A stretch of DNA of 64,000 nucleotides. Source: Styela clava (taxonomy: Eukaryota; Chordata; Ascidiacea; Stolidobranchia; Styelidae). The stretch spans positions 17,901,426-17,965,425 of the forward strand of contig NC_135263.1 of assembly GCF_964204865.1 (NCBI RefSeq). Reading direction: 5' to 3'. The notes under the pieces were generated by a model, which saw only the letters and a program-made list of their open reading frames with translations, ran no database searches and had not been told where the DNA came from. The position numbers and the translations under genes are program-made. The first letter of the stretch is position 1. Each line of letters begins with the position of its first letter. Shown here piece after piece: positions 24,011 through 37,035 of the stretch.

Positions 24011-24401
24011 AAGAATAATATTTACGTCTCGAGCTGCATACTTACAAACTGCTGCGATCTCCCGCGCAAAAAAGTTCTTACAGGTCATTGTTATAATCGC
24101 GTCTTTATCGGGGATCTGGTAATTTCGAAAATTTGGCGAGGCAAGATGAATGCGCAGCGAGAGAGATTTCGATAATGTTTTGAAAGTCATTTTTTTTACG
24201 AATCGTGGTATTATTTATAATCAATTTGTGCTTTCGTACGAAAAAAGTAATTGCTTACCTGAAAATGATCCGCTGCAAAAACTGAACGCTAATAGTTCAT
24301 AAACGGCGCGTTGATGGCGTGTCAAGAGATGCTGACTAGATGAAGGGATTTTTCACATACATGTTACGAGTAGGATAATCCTGAACAAGCATTTTATGGC
24401 G

Positions 24402-24497
24402 CTCCTGAAGTATGTGCACCAAGATGGCGCACAACCTGAACCCTAACCTAGTTCACATACTCTATTCAGGTTGTGCGCCATCTTGGTGCACGTATAC
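24402..24497. mobile_element. Short family B foldback (copy in unit 1)
   Basis: The arms CACCAAGATGGCGCACAACC and GGTTGTGCGCCATCTTGGTG are perfect complements separated by about 40 bases that include CTGAACCCTAACCTAG. The same foldback is at 25978-26073 in the second unit. Confidence 0.8.
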
Positions 24498-24824
24498 GTT
24501 GAAACAACGTATCTGCAATGTAGGTAATCATATTGAAGGAAATCCAATAAATGCTCTACCTATATGCTTTTAACCTTTAAAGACTTATGAAAAATAGCAT
24601 TTTATTTAATGTATCATTAGAATTAAACTAAAATAAAATTCTCATACTACGTATGCTTTATTTGCCGTCAGGTGATGTTTTGATCGCATTTTTGGCGGAG
24701 TTTACATAAGTATTTGAAGATGCACAAGGCTAATCGAATAATAGGTATAGTACATGAGATTAACGCAGGGATGTCAGTCATTGGCAAGCAAGAAGTGTTG
24801 CACCGAATGAGACCAACGTATCGG

Positions 24825-25020
24825 GATGGTTCCATTACATTTGAACCCACGTACATTTGAACCCATGACAATTGCACCTGTATGCTATTGCACCTATGGA
24901 ATTTTTTTTGTTTCACGGATAGTTAAACCCATACTAACCCTAACACATGGGTTTTAGCACCCGCATATAGATTGAACTCGTGGATATACGCATGGGTTCA
25001 AATGTACGGTCACCTATCGG
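24825..25020. mobile_element. Foldback with CATTTGAACCCA arms (unit 1)
   Basis: The left arm contains ACATTTGAACCCACGTACAT and TTTGAACCCATG. The right arm contains CATGGGTTCAAATGTACGG. It is therefore a diverged inverted-repeat element, duplicated at about 26412-26610. Confidence 0.6.
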
Positions 25021-27412
25021 GATATACGCTAAAATCAATCTAGGTTTCACAGTATAGTGGTGATATATCTAACACACAAATAACCGAAGAAGACTAATAT
25101 TATCACAAACATAGACTGAATGTTTCAGTGTTTTTCAAATAAGAACGCTATCCCACCAAAGGACGTGCAGCATATACCAACATGATAAATTAATCTGTAT
25201 ATTTGTAGAGTTGTTAGATTTTCACATACAAACGCTAATCAATTCAGGTACTTAAAAACTACGATTTGTAACAAATTGTTGAAATAAAATCACTAATTTT
25301 TTTAATATGCCATTCTATAAGTTCCAGTGTTTTCATCGCTCTGGAGTGATGTAGATATGTGTTTCACATAGTGATATGATGATGAAAAATCCACCTTATT
25401 TTCAAGAATCTTGTCGTTTGTTATAAATATGAATTTCAATCATCCTTTTTAGGCACCAAAGCGAAAACCCCATTCTTTCATGGAATTCTACATATGTAAA
25501 AAAATATGAGCATAAATTTCATTCGTCACAATTAAAGTATAATATTGATTAGACGGCAGGCTACAAAAACGTTGAAACAACGTGTTAGGAATAATATTTA
25601 CGTCTCGAGCTGCATACTTACAAACTGCTGCGATCACCCGCACAAAAAAGTTCTTACAAGTCATTGTTATAATCGCGTCTTTATCGAGGATCTGGTAATT
25701 TCGAAAATTTGGCGAGGCAAGATGAATGCGCACCGAGAGAGATTTCGATAATGTTTTGAAAGTCATTTTTTTTACGAATCGTGGTATTATTTATAATCAA
25801 TTTGTGCTTTCGTACGAAAAAAGTAATTGCTTACCTGAAAATGATCCGCTGCAAAAACTGAACGCTAATAGTTCATAAACGGCGCGTTGATGGCGTATCA
25901 AGAGATGCTGACTAGATGAAGGGATTTTTCACATACATGGTACGAGTAGGATAATCCTGAACAAGCATTTTATGGCGCTCCTGAAGTATGTGCACCAAGA
26001 TGGCGCACAACCTGAACCCTAACCTAGTTCACATACTCTATTCAGGTTGTGCGCCATCTTGGTGCACGTATACATTGAAACAACGTATCTGCAATGTAGG
26101 TAATCATATTGAAGGAAATCCAATAAATGCTCTACCTATATGCTTTTAACCTTTAAAGACTTATGAAAAATAGCATTTTATTTAATGTATCATTATAAGA
26201 ATGCAACTAAAATAAAATTCTCATACTATGTATGCTTTATTTGCCGTCAGGTGATGTTTTGATCGCATTTTTTGGCGGAGTTTACATAAGTATTTGAAGA
26301 TGCACAAGGCTAATCGAATAATAGGTATAGTACATGAGAAGTCAGTCATTGATGTCAGGGATGTCAGTCATTGGCAAGCAAGAAGTGTTGCACCGAATGA
26401 GACCAACGTATCGGGATGGTTTCATTACATTTGAACCCACGTACATTTGAACCCATGACAATTGCACCTGTATGCTATTGCACCTATGGAATTTTTTTTG
26501 TTCCACGGATAGTTGAACCCATACTAACCCTAACACATGGGTTTTAGCACCCGCATATAGATTGAACTCGTGGATATACGCATGGGTTCAAATGTACGGT
26601 CACCTATCGGGATATACGCTAAAATCAATCTAGGTTTCACAGTATAGTGGTGATATATCTAACACACAAATAACCGAAGAAGACTAATATTATCACAAAC
26701 ATAGACTGAATGTTTCAGTGTTTTTCAAATAAGAACGCTATCCCACCAAAGGACGTGCAGCATATACCAACATGATAAATTAATCTGTATATTTGTAGCG
26801 TTGTTAGATTTTCACATACAAACGCTAATCAATTCAGGTACTTAAAAACTACGATTTGTAACAAATTGTTGAAATAAAATCACTAATTTTTTTAATATGC
26901 CATTCTATAAGTTCCAGTGTTTTCATCGCTCTGGAGTGATGTAGATATGTGTTTCACATAGTGATATGATGATAAAATCCACCTTATTTTCAAGAATCTT
27001 GTCGTTTGTTATAAATATGAATTTCAATCATCCTTTTTAGGCACCAAAGCGAAAACCCCATTCTTTCATGGAATTCTACATATGTAAAAAAATATGAGCA
27101 TAAATTTCATTCGTCGCAATTAAAGTATAATATTGATTAGACGGCACGCTACAAAAATTATATTATAGATGGCGCAGTGGCCCTATATCATATCAGATAT
27201 ATAAAAAGACATAATCACATAATGGTTTACGAGATTTGCCATCACAAAATTTATCACTCGTATCAACGAGGAATGAGAAACCCCATTCAAATATTATTAG
27301 AAAACCTGATAAAATATAAATAATCCACGAAATCAATACCATTCTAGAAAAATGTTTAGGAATATGATGGTATGGTTTTTAGCGTCAACTACGCCAAATA
27401 TATGATTCAAGG

Positions 27413-27729
27413 CAGTGGTTCTCAAACGGTGTGGCACGCCCCACAAGGGGGGCTTAGTCAATCTTCCGAGGGGCGTGAAGCTAATTAAAAATATAAACAT
27501 TTGTTAGACTTTATCTTGCCCGCCTTATTTTGAATATTTGCATTTCTTCATTTGGGATATTTACGTTCTGTCCATATATTTCCAACGTGTTTTTTGAATA
27601 AAACATACTTTCACCTTACTATCTGTTAATTGTTATTAACTTATTGTTAGCTAGTTATTTTTGTGGTGGTTTGCGAAATTTGACAAATTTTGAAAAGGGG
27701 ACGCGGTCTGAAAAGTTTGAGAACCAATG
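27413..27729. mobile_element. hAT-like MITE in the duplicated segment
   Basis: It starts CAGTGGTTCTCAAACGGTGT and ends AAAGTTTGAGAACCAATG, which are inverted ends of hAT type. In the paralogous segment the right end survives at about 34712, but the left 90 bp are deleted. The insertion therefore predates the duplication. Confidence 0.7.
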
Positions 27730-28108
27730 ATTTATGAAATTTATGGTATGATTTTAGGAAACAACTACGCCAAATTTATGATTTAGCGATTTGTTCGCAT
27801 TTTGTTTCTATATAGTGTACTCCTATTGCGTTATCCATATCACGCGAACAATAGAGCTTCAAATTTATTGGCAATTCATAATTAAATTGTAATTAATAAT
27901 TTATTTATACCAGGATAACAGTAATGTGTAAATTAAAATAAATTATACATGTAATTTAAAATTGCTCGATAAATCGTTAATGTGCAGGAACACATATAAT
28001 GTAATTTCAATATTTTGCAACTAGCTGTCTATTTGAAGTTGGACTTCACTTCATCCGAAAACACAAATGGACATTTTCAAAATTGAGTTCTAGATTTTTA
28101 CTGTTGGT

Positions 28109-29949
28109 TTATTTTGGTATTTGCAAACTTTGGCTCCAGTTTGTTTCTGAACAGGTTGAACTATGAAAGTGGGTAGATATTCCGGCATCGTGAAGAACAT
28201 TCATAAATGCTGCAATTTGTGACAAAGTTGGGTTTGGACTCGGGAAAAATCCCCATACAAACCTATGTTCTGAAAAAACAAAAAAGTGCAAATTGAATAT
28301 TGCATTAGGTTACAAAAATGACAGTGTCTTAAATGGATGCCATCAAAATTTCGACACTAATTATATATACGGAAGAAAATTGTTATTTTCCAACAGTAAG
28401 TTTCTTTTTTTTCGCATCTTTTGTACAAATCACCCGTCACTAATGCAAAAATGCGAGATTTGATAAAAAAATACCCGCCACGTTTTAAAATAAAAAAATT
28501 AGTTATTATCCAGTTGGGGTTAGGAATGATTTGAAAATTTAAATTCTCAGCGCAATCTACATTCCTAACCCAAACTCCAGCTATAGATAATCACAAATTT
28601 TCGTATTTTAGCGTTGTCGGGTACTTTGTACAAAAGATCCTCTTTTTCATACCATTATCTATTATCGGATCCGGTGGACAGATGAAGCCTGCAATATAGT
28701 TTTTGTAGTCAGTCAGAAACACCTGGTTTCCATCAGCTACAACGTGATCTGTTTAAAAGTAGAAAAGGGAATGTCGTTATTTGTTGACAAACGCAACACT
28801 AACAGCTATTAATATTACAGTTTCAATTACGTGTAATTTTTACCGTATGTATACTATTTACCTATACGTAGCACTGTTTTCTCATCAAGTCCGTTCGATT
28901 CTCTGACGTACTCAGCGTGATCAAGTTCTACAATGATACAATTTGTGTTAATTTACTTGAAGTAATGCAAAGGTAATGAAATCACTGTTGCTGTACTAAT
29001 CTGCTATTTTTTAGTAAGAAATATATAACAAACACCTATTGCAATATCAAATATATGACTATTTGACAAAGTTTATGAGCATAAACATAATATACTTATC
29101 AAAATACCTCTCTCCGATTTACTAACGCGATAAATTCCGTTTTTAACGTAGTTGAAATGGTTTTCAAATTGCACAAATCTGAAAACAAGGAAGTCTCTCA
29201 AGTTTATAAGTGATTTTTCCTTTTTGTATGACGTGTGAGCATCTGACCAAAAAAAGTCTCATTTACTTCAATCCTGGTCAGGAAATATTTCAAGTGTTTC
29301 ATATTTTATATGTTTGCTCATGGCCCCAAAGGAGGTATTCCTAAATCTATTCAATGAATTACATAAATAGTTTTGTGATTTTCTTGTTGCAAAGATTGCA
29401 ACACCGACATTGGTATGTCAGCGGGACCACATCTTTTACACTTGAAATTATGATGAAATGCAGAACAATTTGTCTGGACTTCACCATCAACTATCAAGTA
29501 AATTTTTCAACAAAAGGGTTTGTGTTATAGAGTTTGTTAACTCTAATATCTGAATTACTTATAAGACTTTACCTGTCACCATGTTCGGTTAGAACGACTC
29601 CAAATCCTGACGTCGTAGAGGTGAAATTACTAAATCTTACACAAGTGATCGCCGATGCTGTGATATCATTTGTCTGCAGTCCGGTATACCATGATGTATT
29701 GGATAGCTATAACATTGAAGACATTAAAAAACTAGTTTGCTATCCTCTAAACTACAGAATTTTTCCGAATTCAAACAACAAAATCTAATAGATTATAACA
29801 GTCATAAAAAATGAATTTCGACACAAACCTACCCTTTCCACATCAAGCTTCTTTCTCATTTCAGGAAGAAGACATCTCTCTGATTCGGCTGCACTCAATT
29901 GCACTGAACTCAATAACGATAGTAACATTAACAGAGCACTTGAAATCAT
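28109..29949 (-). CDS. Secreted lipocalin, gene 1 (six exons)
   Basis: CDS exons on the minus strand are 29949-29833, 29706-29573, 29178-29108, 28927-28862, 28748-28653 and 28269-28109. All have GT-AG borders and consistent phases (0, 2, 1, 1, 1), giving 645 bases and 214 residues. Residues 1-20 are a signal peptide (MISSALLMLLSLLSSVQLSA). The fold signature SWYTGLQTND after exon 1 is the lipocalin GxW-like region. NYVKNGIYRV, VFLTDYKNYIAGFIC and FVWGFFPSPNPTL match the next conserved strands, including the TDY motif. The C-terminal helix (LSQIAAFMNVLHDAG) and a late Cys (STCSETNW) complete it, and several Cys could pair in disulfides. Lipocalins bind small hydrophobic molecules in a beta-barrel; the ligand here is unknown. 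The classic Gly of GxW is Ser. Exon sizes are identical to those of gene 2. Confidence 0.85.
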
Positions 29950-29996
29950 GGTGACCATAACGGAAACCCACTTCTCAAAATTACCCTTACAATGAC

Positions 29997-30012
29997 TCTA
30001 TATAAATAAAGT
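29997..30012 (-). promoter_or_regulatory. TATA-like box of lipocalin gene 1
   Basis: The minus strand reads TTTATTTATATAGAG about 50 bases upstream of the ATG. The same sequence and spacing are kept in gene 2 (about 37019-37035). A start site about 25-30 bases downstream would leave a very short 5' leader. Confidence 0.6.
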
Positions 30013-30288
30013 AAAAATCAATGTGTTGAGCGTCCTGATTTTGTGTATTCCACCAATCAAAGTAGCTTCACGTATTCGGAAGATAGTTAATTATATTGGT
30101 TAAAATGACAATTGTGTCTTTCTATATTTGCACTGTCGACTGTGAAGAATTTTTTAAAACTGTAATTTTATCAAATGGAACAAAACAAAAATGAGTTGCA
30201 CTCTACAAAGATGTAACTCAGATGTTGCTGTATAATATATCGTATATAAATCGTCCAAGCCGTGCCTTCATTCTATTTTTCTGAGAAC

Positions 30289-30482
30289 TGTGAATGATTT
30301 AATAAACGTGTTCCTGACTCATTGCTTTGTTTTTTCATATATGTTTACATTATATCAAAATTAATTGCAAATTTTTTATGCACTGTGAAGGATTAATATA
30401 AACGTGTTCCTGACTCATTGCTTTGTTTTTTCATATATGTTTACATTATATCAAAATCAATTGCAAATTTTTTATGCACTGG
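30289..30482. repeat. Direct tandem duplication of ~97 bp
   Basis: The block containing AAACGTGTTCCTGACTCATT and TTTTTCATATATGTTTACAT occurs twice in a row, almost without change. The paralogous upstream region of gene 2 (about 37293-37400) has it once, so this duplication arose after the segmental copy was made. Confidence 0.85.
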
Positions 30483-31183
30483 CACAACTATCAAATATGA
30501 GCCGACAAAGTATAAAATAGCTCTTGCAGACGCATTAGGGTTTTCATATCGAACGTTCGTTTAGTGATTTTAAAACCTTTTATAATCACAATGTATTAAA
30601 TTGTCTCATTTAACTCGCTAGAAGTTTGGCAGGAATGATGCAAGCAAATAATTATTAAACATTTTAACGTACTTGATTCTTTTCGATCATTTTTTCTGGC
30701 CATGTACGAGTCACAATAAAACTATTTCAATTCTTATTTTAATTTTGGACTGGACCATTTTCTTCAAAATTCAACGAACCTTTTTTATTGTGTAGAAAAA
30801 GCTAAAGCACACAAATCTAATAACCATGTAAAATCATAAATCTCATTTTTATTTTTACTACTGCTACCACAATCACAATCGTAATATGGCGTTGCTATTA
30901 ATTTTAGGTTGGTTAAAATCATCCGTTCTTTACGGATTAGGTCATGTTGCATGTTTATTAAATGTGAACAGCAATTTTTGTTACATATTTCAACCAATAT
31001 AACATAAAAATATACGATGGGCTATAATAAATGCGGCGGGCGCACATTGCATTAAAAAAGTTAGAGTTTTGTTTTCGTGGAATATGACGAATGTGAACAA
31101 TGGATAATGGTTTCAAGATATAGCATAACTGTTTATTTTTCGGACTTGTGCGAAACCTGCTTTTGAATTCCATTTCGTAACTT

Positions 31184-32413
31184 TTAATAACGCTGACATA
31201 TATGGTACTGCGCAAGATATTTGGCAACAACAACTGTATGCTCCACCGACCAGCTCTCAATTGTCAGGTTGACATCCATTGCATCACGTAGAATCGATGA
31301 CTCAACTTTGGCGGTGCGAAGTGATATCTGAAATGGATACAGCTTTGGCATTTCCAAATTTTCGTGTAAAGTGGTATAAAAAGTGGTGACACCCGCATCG
31401 ATATAATAAATTAGAAACAAAACACATTATTGACCAAAACCTTGACATGCCTTTCATATTCCATGTAAGTGAAGAAATCGTCTTGAAACTAGTGCGGAGT
31501 GCGGACCTCCCTGCTGTCCTGAGTTTAAAAACTGGAAGTAGTAGCTTAACTGCTGGTTTTTGTTCAGCGGTCATGGAACAGTTATCGTAATATGTCCTGA
31601 TTGTCCGCACCAAAACAAGTTTATCCAGCCGCATTATTTGGACAATCTCGAGCTCAATGACCCGTTTGCTTACAGTGGGGGCATGGCGTGGAATGTGATG
31701 GAAGAGCTTGTGCACGACGTCAATCCCGGATTCTATGCCTCACTATCACGAATTTGAAACAAGAGATATTGGAACCTAATGATACGCGAGATTCTCACGT
31801 ATGGGCTACTAAGGCCTCCAGTCGTACTAGGCGTTTTAAAATCTCCCTGATAATATCAGCTCCCAATGTTACCTCGTCCTCATCGGTAAAACAGGTCGTC
31901 ACGGTAGCCTTCGATTTGGATGCTGCACTCACGGGTTCCTGTGAGCTTTCATAATATTGATATCTGGTAGCCAACGACTTTGCAAAGACCAATGTGCAAC
32001 GAACCTTGTCGTCCAATTCCCGCAAAAATTAAGATTTTGCCAAATCTTTTCTATTCGCAGGTTTCAAGTACGCAAAGCAACACCAAATTTATTGTAGTTT
32101 TCTTTAGCCAACGCTGAATAAAAGCGGCTCAAAGCGCTTTAATACCACCTTCCACTTCGGAATATTTTTTAAAATGGCGTCCATTAGACTCAAAGCATTC
32201 ACGTTTGTCCTCATACAATTGTAATAAATGACTCCAATTTCGACCAAAAGCAAATAATTTACTCTTTTGAATATCTTTTTCAAATCTCGAATATATTTTG
32301 AATTGGGCCTTGGGCCAAAAGTTAAAATCTGCCTGAAATTCGTCTGTCCTGTGGAAAAAGAAAAGTCCCATGTCCCGCCTTCCTAGATTGGTTACTTTCC
32401 ACGAACATTTCAA
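31184..32413 (-). pseudogene. Possible decayed coding remnant, unrecognised
   Basis: Three minus-strand ORFs follow one another in different frames: 32413-32129, 32025-31795 and 31715-31184 (in two overlapping frames). Some stretches look protein-like (ADIIREILKRLVRLEALV; ESWSVEHTVVVAKYL). The last part also lies in copy 2 of the segmental duplication (about 38170-38700), where the frame is broken, which argues against function. No family is recognised. It may be chance. Confidence 0.18.
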
Positions 32414-32419
32414 ATTGAA

Positions 32420-33640
32420 GTAAGTTTAATTTAATCAATTTCACACTTTTTGATCCCTCTCATATCTACGGAATCGTTATAATCCTTCGGTATGCATTAT
32501 TTCTTTATTTTGGAGTGAACAGCGGGTATTTAATTTGAAAAAAAAAAATTATGCTTTATTTTAAGCAATAGTTAGAGTGAGTTCAAACCAGATACTATTT
32601 TGACATTAGATGAGATATAACTTAATTGGGCCCGACCAGTATATCATGAATATGAAGAAGTAATGCTAAAATATTCTGATATCAAGATCGCTTTAACTGA
32701 CCAATGAATTTAAAAGATCGACGGACAAGCTTGATGGAATGACCTATTCTCTTGCATCATATAAAGGTGTATGAATTAAATACGACATTAGCATTTAGAT
32801 CAAATGTCTGGCATCACATGGGTCCCAAATACAATTTGTTAAAATGAAAGTTTTGGCTATGCTCTCGCGTCCCATGAAGCTTACTAAATTTAGTTTTCAG
32901 TGTCTCTATCATTTTGTTTTCAACCGTGTGTGGCATGCGCAGAGAGTTTTTGCAATAGCGTCTCAACACAAAAATTTGAGAACTATTGCTTTACGACATC
33001 TAAATTTCCATGTTTTAGTTGCCAAGATAATGTATATAAAACCTATTTCGGCATTACTACCATGTTATTCTTATGTTAATTGCATTTCTACATGTTTCTG
33101 TTACAGTGGTCTTTGCATAAAAATGACATTTTCAGTTGAATCGTTTTTTTTTATTTAACAAACTGATAGCTCAACATTAATTTATCTCCATTAATAGCCG
33201 TTTTGGCGTTTCTGTAAGCGTAAGCACACTACTCCGAATGGTTAACGAGCATGACCTTATCCTGAAAATAATCTGGCGATGCTTTCTTGATTAATCAATA
33301 AGTAAAGTGAGTAATGATAGATAGCACCAATCTGATTGGTCTGTATACAGTTTACTGCAAATGGCCAAAGAATAGCTTTTTATTGAGTGCGACTGACATT
33401 GTACGCATCGTTACGCACAAATAACATGTAGGTAGGGGCTTGTCACTAAATGATGTGGATATCACAATAATTTATTACATATACTTCAGACTTCTTGATA
33501 TAAACTCCATTATAGAGCTCAAAAAATGCAAAAGAAAAAATGTGTCCCAACCTTTCCCACTTTGCCCTACGTCACTAAATATACATGAATATGTAGATCG
33601 AGTTGATTATAAGTCCAAATGACATTCGTTGTGTGTGTAC
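32420..33640. other. Spacer without a recognised gene
   Basis: AT-rich sequence between the two duplicated segments. Short ORFs at 32844-33158 and 33440-33622 have no splice context or domain. Confidence 0.35.
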
Positions 33641-34165
33641 ATTATATGAATGGCTTCTTAAATTTGTAGTATATACATATGACATTTCTCGAATGTCTTC
33701 ATAAGTATATTTCGTAGTCCATATGAGCATATTGCATTGGCTGTGTATTAGCATTAGCCTACTCGATTGGCCATATATTTATATTAATTAGGCTATATAT
33801 GCATATGATATTGACTTTTGTATGTGAATCACTTTCACTTGCTGTCTTTATGTGTCTATTGAGTGATCTACTTGGCTGTGTATACACATGACATTGGCTG
33901 TGTATGTATATCACTATAATGGCGGTATTTGCTCATTAGTTGGCGGTATATGAATATGACATTGGCTGTATATGTAATTTAGTTGGCGCTATTTGTATAT
34001 TTTTGGCTGTATATGTATATCACGTTACCAACCCTACGCATGTTTTGATCTCATTTTCTGGCGGAGTGTACTCAAGTATTTGCAGATGCACAAGACTAAT
34101 CGAATTAAATGATTTACTTGACTGTGTATACACATGACATTGGCTGTGAATTTATATTACTATAA
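33640..34165. repeat. Degenerate short tandem repeats (ttggctgtatatgtata-like)
   Basis: Variants of 'gacattggctgtgtat' and 'ggctgtatatgtatatcac' recur irregularly, including at 33895-33910, 33961-33980 and 34134-34150. A scrap of the 1576-bp unit (GGCGGAGTGTACTCAAGTAT and the following aagactaatcgaat) is embedded at 34046-34105. Confidence 0.55.
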
Positions 34166-35099
34166 AGGCGGTATTCTACACATATATGTAATAAATATGA
34201 GCAGAAATTTCATTCGTCACAAATAAAGTATAATATTGATTATACGGCAGGCTACAATAAATTATATATATTATAAATGGAGCAGTAGGCCTATATCATA
34301 TCAGATATATAAAGACATAATCACATAATGGTTTACGAGATTTGCCATCACAAAATCTATCACTCGTATCAACGAGGAATGAGAAACTTCATTCAAAGAT
34401 TATTAGAAAACCTGATAAAATATAAAATAATCCACGAAATCATTACCATTCTAGAAAAATGTTTAGGAATATGATGGTATGATTTTTAGCGCCAAATATA
34501 TGATTTAAGGTTAGACTTTATCTTGTCCGCCTTATTTTGAATATTTGCATTTTTCCATTTCGAATATTTACGCTCTGTCCACATATTTCCGACGTGTTTT
34601 TCATACTTTCGCCTTACTATCTGTTAATCATAGCTTATTGTTAGCTAGTTATTTTTGTGGTGGTTTGCGAAATTTGACAAATTTTGAAACGGGGACGCGG
34701 CCTAAAAAGTTTGAGAACCAATGATTTATTGAATTTATGGTATGGTTTTAGGGAACAACTACGCCAAATTTATGATTTAGGGATTTGTTCGCATTTTGTT
34801 TCTATATAGTGTACTCCTATTGCGTTATCCATATCACGCGAACAATAGAACTTATATATTTGCAATTCATAATTAAATTGTAATTAATAATTTGATTATA
34901 CCAGGATAACAATAATGTGTAAATAACAATAAATTATACATGTAATTTAAAATTGCTTGGTTAATCGTCAATGCGCAGGGACACATATAATGTAATAACA
35001 ATATTATGCAACTAGCTGTCCATTTGAAGTTGGACTCTACTTCATCAGAAAACACAAATGGACATTTTCAAAATTGAGTTCTAGATTTTTACTGTTGGT

Positions 35100-36973
35100 T
35101 TATTTTGGTATTTGCAAACTTTGGCTCCAGTTTGTTTCTGAACAGGTTGAACTATGAAAGTGGGTAGATATCCCGGCATCGTGAAGAACATTCATAAATG
35201 CTGCAATTTGTGACAAAGTTGGGTTTGGACTCGGGAAAAATCCCCATACGAACCTATGTTCTGAAAAAACAAAAAACTGCAAATTGAATATTGCATTAGG
35301 TTACAAAAATGACTGTGTCTCAAATGGATGCCACCAAAATTTCGACACTAATTATATATACGGATAAAAAATTGGTATTTTCCAACAGTAAGGTTTCTTT
35401 TTTTCGCATCTTTTGTACAAATCACCCGTCACTAATGCAAAAATGGGAGATTTGATAAAAAATACCACGCCACGTTTTTAAAATAACTAATTTGGTATTT
35501 TAAAACGTGGCGGAGTATTTTTGTTGTCGAGTTCAAGTTGAGAATAATTTGAAAATTTAAATTTCCATTACAATCTACAACTAAACTCCAACTAATTAAT
35601 TACTAATTTTAATCGATGGCGAGGGCTTTGTACAAAAGATCCCCCTTTTCTTACCATCATCAAATGTCGGGTCCGGTGGACAGATGAAGCCTGCGATATA
35701 GTTTTTGTAGTCAGTCAGAAACACCTGGTTTTCATCAGCTATAACGTGATCTGTTTATAAGTATAAAAAAAAATGTCGGTATTTGTTGACGAACACAACA
35801 ATAACAACTAATAATACTACAGTTTTAATGACGTTTGATTTTTGCCGTATGTATATTATTTACCTATACGTAGCACTGTTTTCTCATCAGGTCCGTTCAA
35901 TTCTCTGACGTACTCAGCGTGATCAAGTTCTACAATGATACAATTTGTGATGATTTACGTGAAACAGTGCAAATGTGATAAAAATATTTGTTACTGTACT
36001 TAACTGCTATTTTTCAGTATGAGCCATATAACTAACATCTATACAAATTTGCAATATATATTAAATATATGAATATTTGACAAAGTTTATGAGAATAAAC
36101 ATAATGGACTTATTAAAATCAAAATACCTTTATCCGGTTTACTGATGCGATAAATTCCGTCTTTAACGTAGTTGAAATAATTTTCAAATTGCACAAATCT
36201 GAAAACAAGGAGATCTTTCAGGTTTATAAATGATTTTTCCTTTTTTGTATGACGTGTGAGCATCTGACTAAAAAGTCTCATTCGCTTCAATACTGGTCAG
36301 AAAATATTTCAAGTGTTTCATATTTTATATGTTTGCTTATGGCTCCAAAGGAGGTATTTCTAGTATAATCTATTCAATGAATTACATAAATAGTTTTGTG
36401 ATTTTCTTGTTGCAAAGATTGCAACACCGACATTATTATGTCAACGGGACCACATCTTTTACACTTGAAATTATGATGAAATGCAGAACAATTTGTCTGA
36501 ACTTCATCATCAACTGTCAATTAATTTTTTCAACAAAAGAGTTTGTGTTATAGAGTTTGTTAACTCTAATATCTGAATTACTTATAAGACTTTACCTGTC
36601 CCCATGTTCGGTTAGAATGACTCTAAATCCTGACGTCGTAGAGGTGAAATTACTAAATCTTACACAAGTGATCGCCGATGCTGTGATATCATTTGTCTGC
36701 AGTCCGGTATACCATGATGTATTGGATAGCTATAACATTGAAGACATTAAAAACTGAAACACTAGTTTGATATCCTCCAAAATTTCGAAGAATTCAAACA
36801 ACAAAATCTAATAGATTATGACAGTCATAAAACAATGAATTTCGACACAAACCTACCCTTTCCACATCAAGCTTCTTTCTCATTTCAGGAAGACGACATC
36901 CATGTGAGGCGGCTTCACTCAATAGCACTGGACTTAATAACTGTAGTAGCAGTAACAGACTACTTGAAATCAT
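35100..36973 (-). CDS. Secreted lipocalin, gene 2 (six exons)
   Basis: Exons are 36973-36857, 36729-36596, 36198-36128, 35929-35864, 35750-35655 and 35260-35100. Every exon length equals that of gene 1 (117, 134, 71, 66, 96, 161), and all splice borders are GT-AG. The product is 214 residues. Signal peptide MISSSLLLLLQLLSPVLLSEA differs at several sites, and the mature N-terminus reads ASHGCRLPEM against ESERCLLPEM in gene 1. The barrel differs at a few positions (GFRVIL for GFGVVL, ENYFNYVKDGIYRISKPDKG, PTFDD for PIIDN). Exon 6 encodes the same protein as in gene 1. Conserved frame and splice sites, set against drifting introns, suggest both copies are under selection. A similar or diverging ligand role is inferred. 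Confidence 0.85.
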
Positions 36974-37018
36974 GGTGCCTATAGCGGAAACACACACTTC
37001 TCGAAGATACCCCTGCAA

Positions 37019-37035
37019 TGACTCTATATAAATAA
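37019..37035 (-). promoter_or_regulatory. TATA-like box of lipocalin gene 2
   Basis: TTTATTTATATAGAGTCATTG on the minus strand is identical to the element upstream of gene 1 and lies at about the same distance from the ATG. Confidence 0.6.

Larger units (their letters stand above)
24013..27150. repeat. Tandem duplication of a 1576-bp unit
   Basis: Copy 1 is about 24013-25570 and copy 2 about 25589-27150; equivalent bases are 1576 apart near the start. The copies differ by scattered substitutions and small indels. Copy 2, for example, carries an extra gtcattgatgtcagg-like block near 26341. Each copy contains one short family B foldback and one 'catgggttcaaatgtacgg' foldback. Between the copies is gttgaaacaacgt, which also occurs beside the foldback in each copy. 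The ORFs here (24668-24916, 25488-25766, 26342-26536) are duplicated translations of repeat DNA. Confidence 0.88.
27100..31685. repeat. Segmental duplication, copy 1 (carries lipocalin gene 1)
   Basis: This segment matches 34170-38730 throughout: intergenic DNA, all six lipocalin exons, all introns and about 2 kb of upstream sequence. The left edge falls at the end of the 1576-bp tandem array (attgattagacggcacgcta), and the matching edge of copy 2 carries scraps of the same array. Copy 1 keeps the whole MITE at 27413-27729. Copy 2 has lost the MITE's left part. Confidence 0.88.

Noticed and set aside
29534..29788. Plus-strand ORFs at 29534-29788 and 36557-36757 as genes
   Set aside because: They are antisense to lipocalin exon 2, which has splice borders and family motifs on the minus strand.
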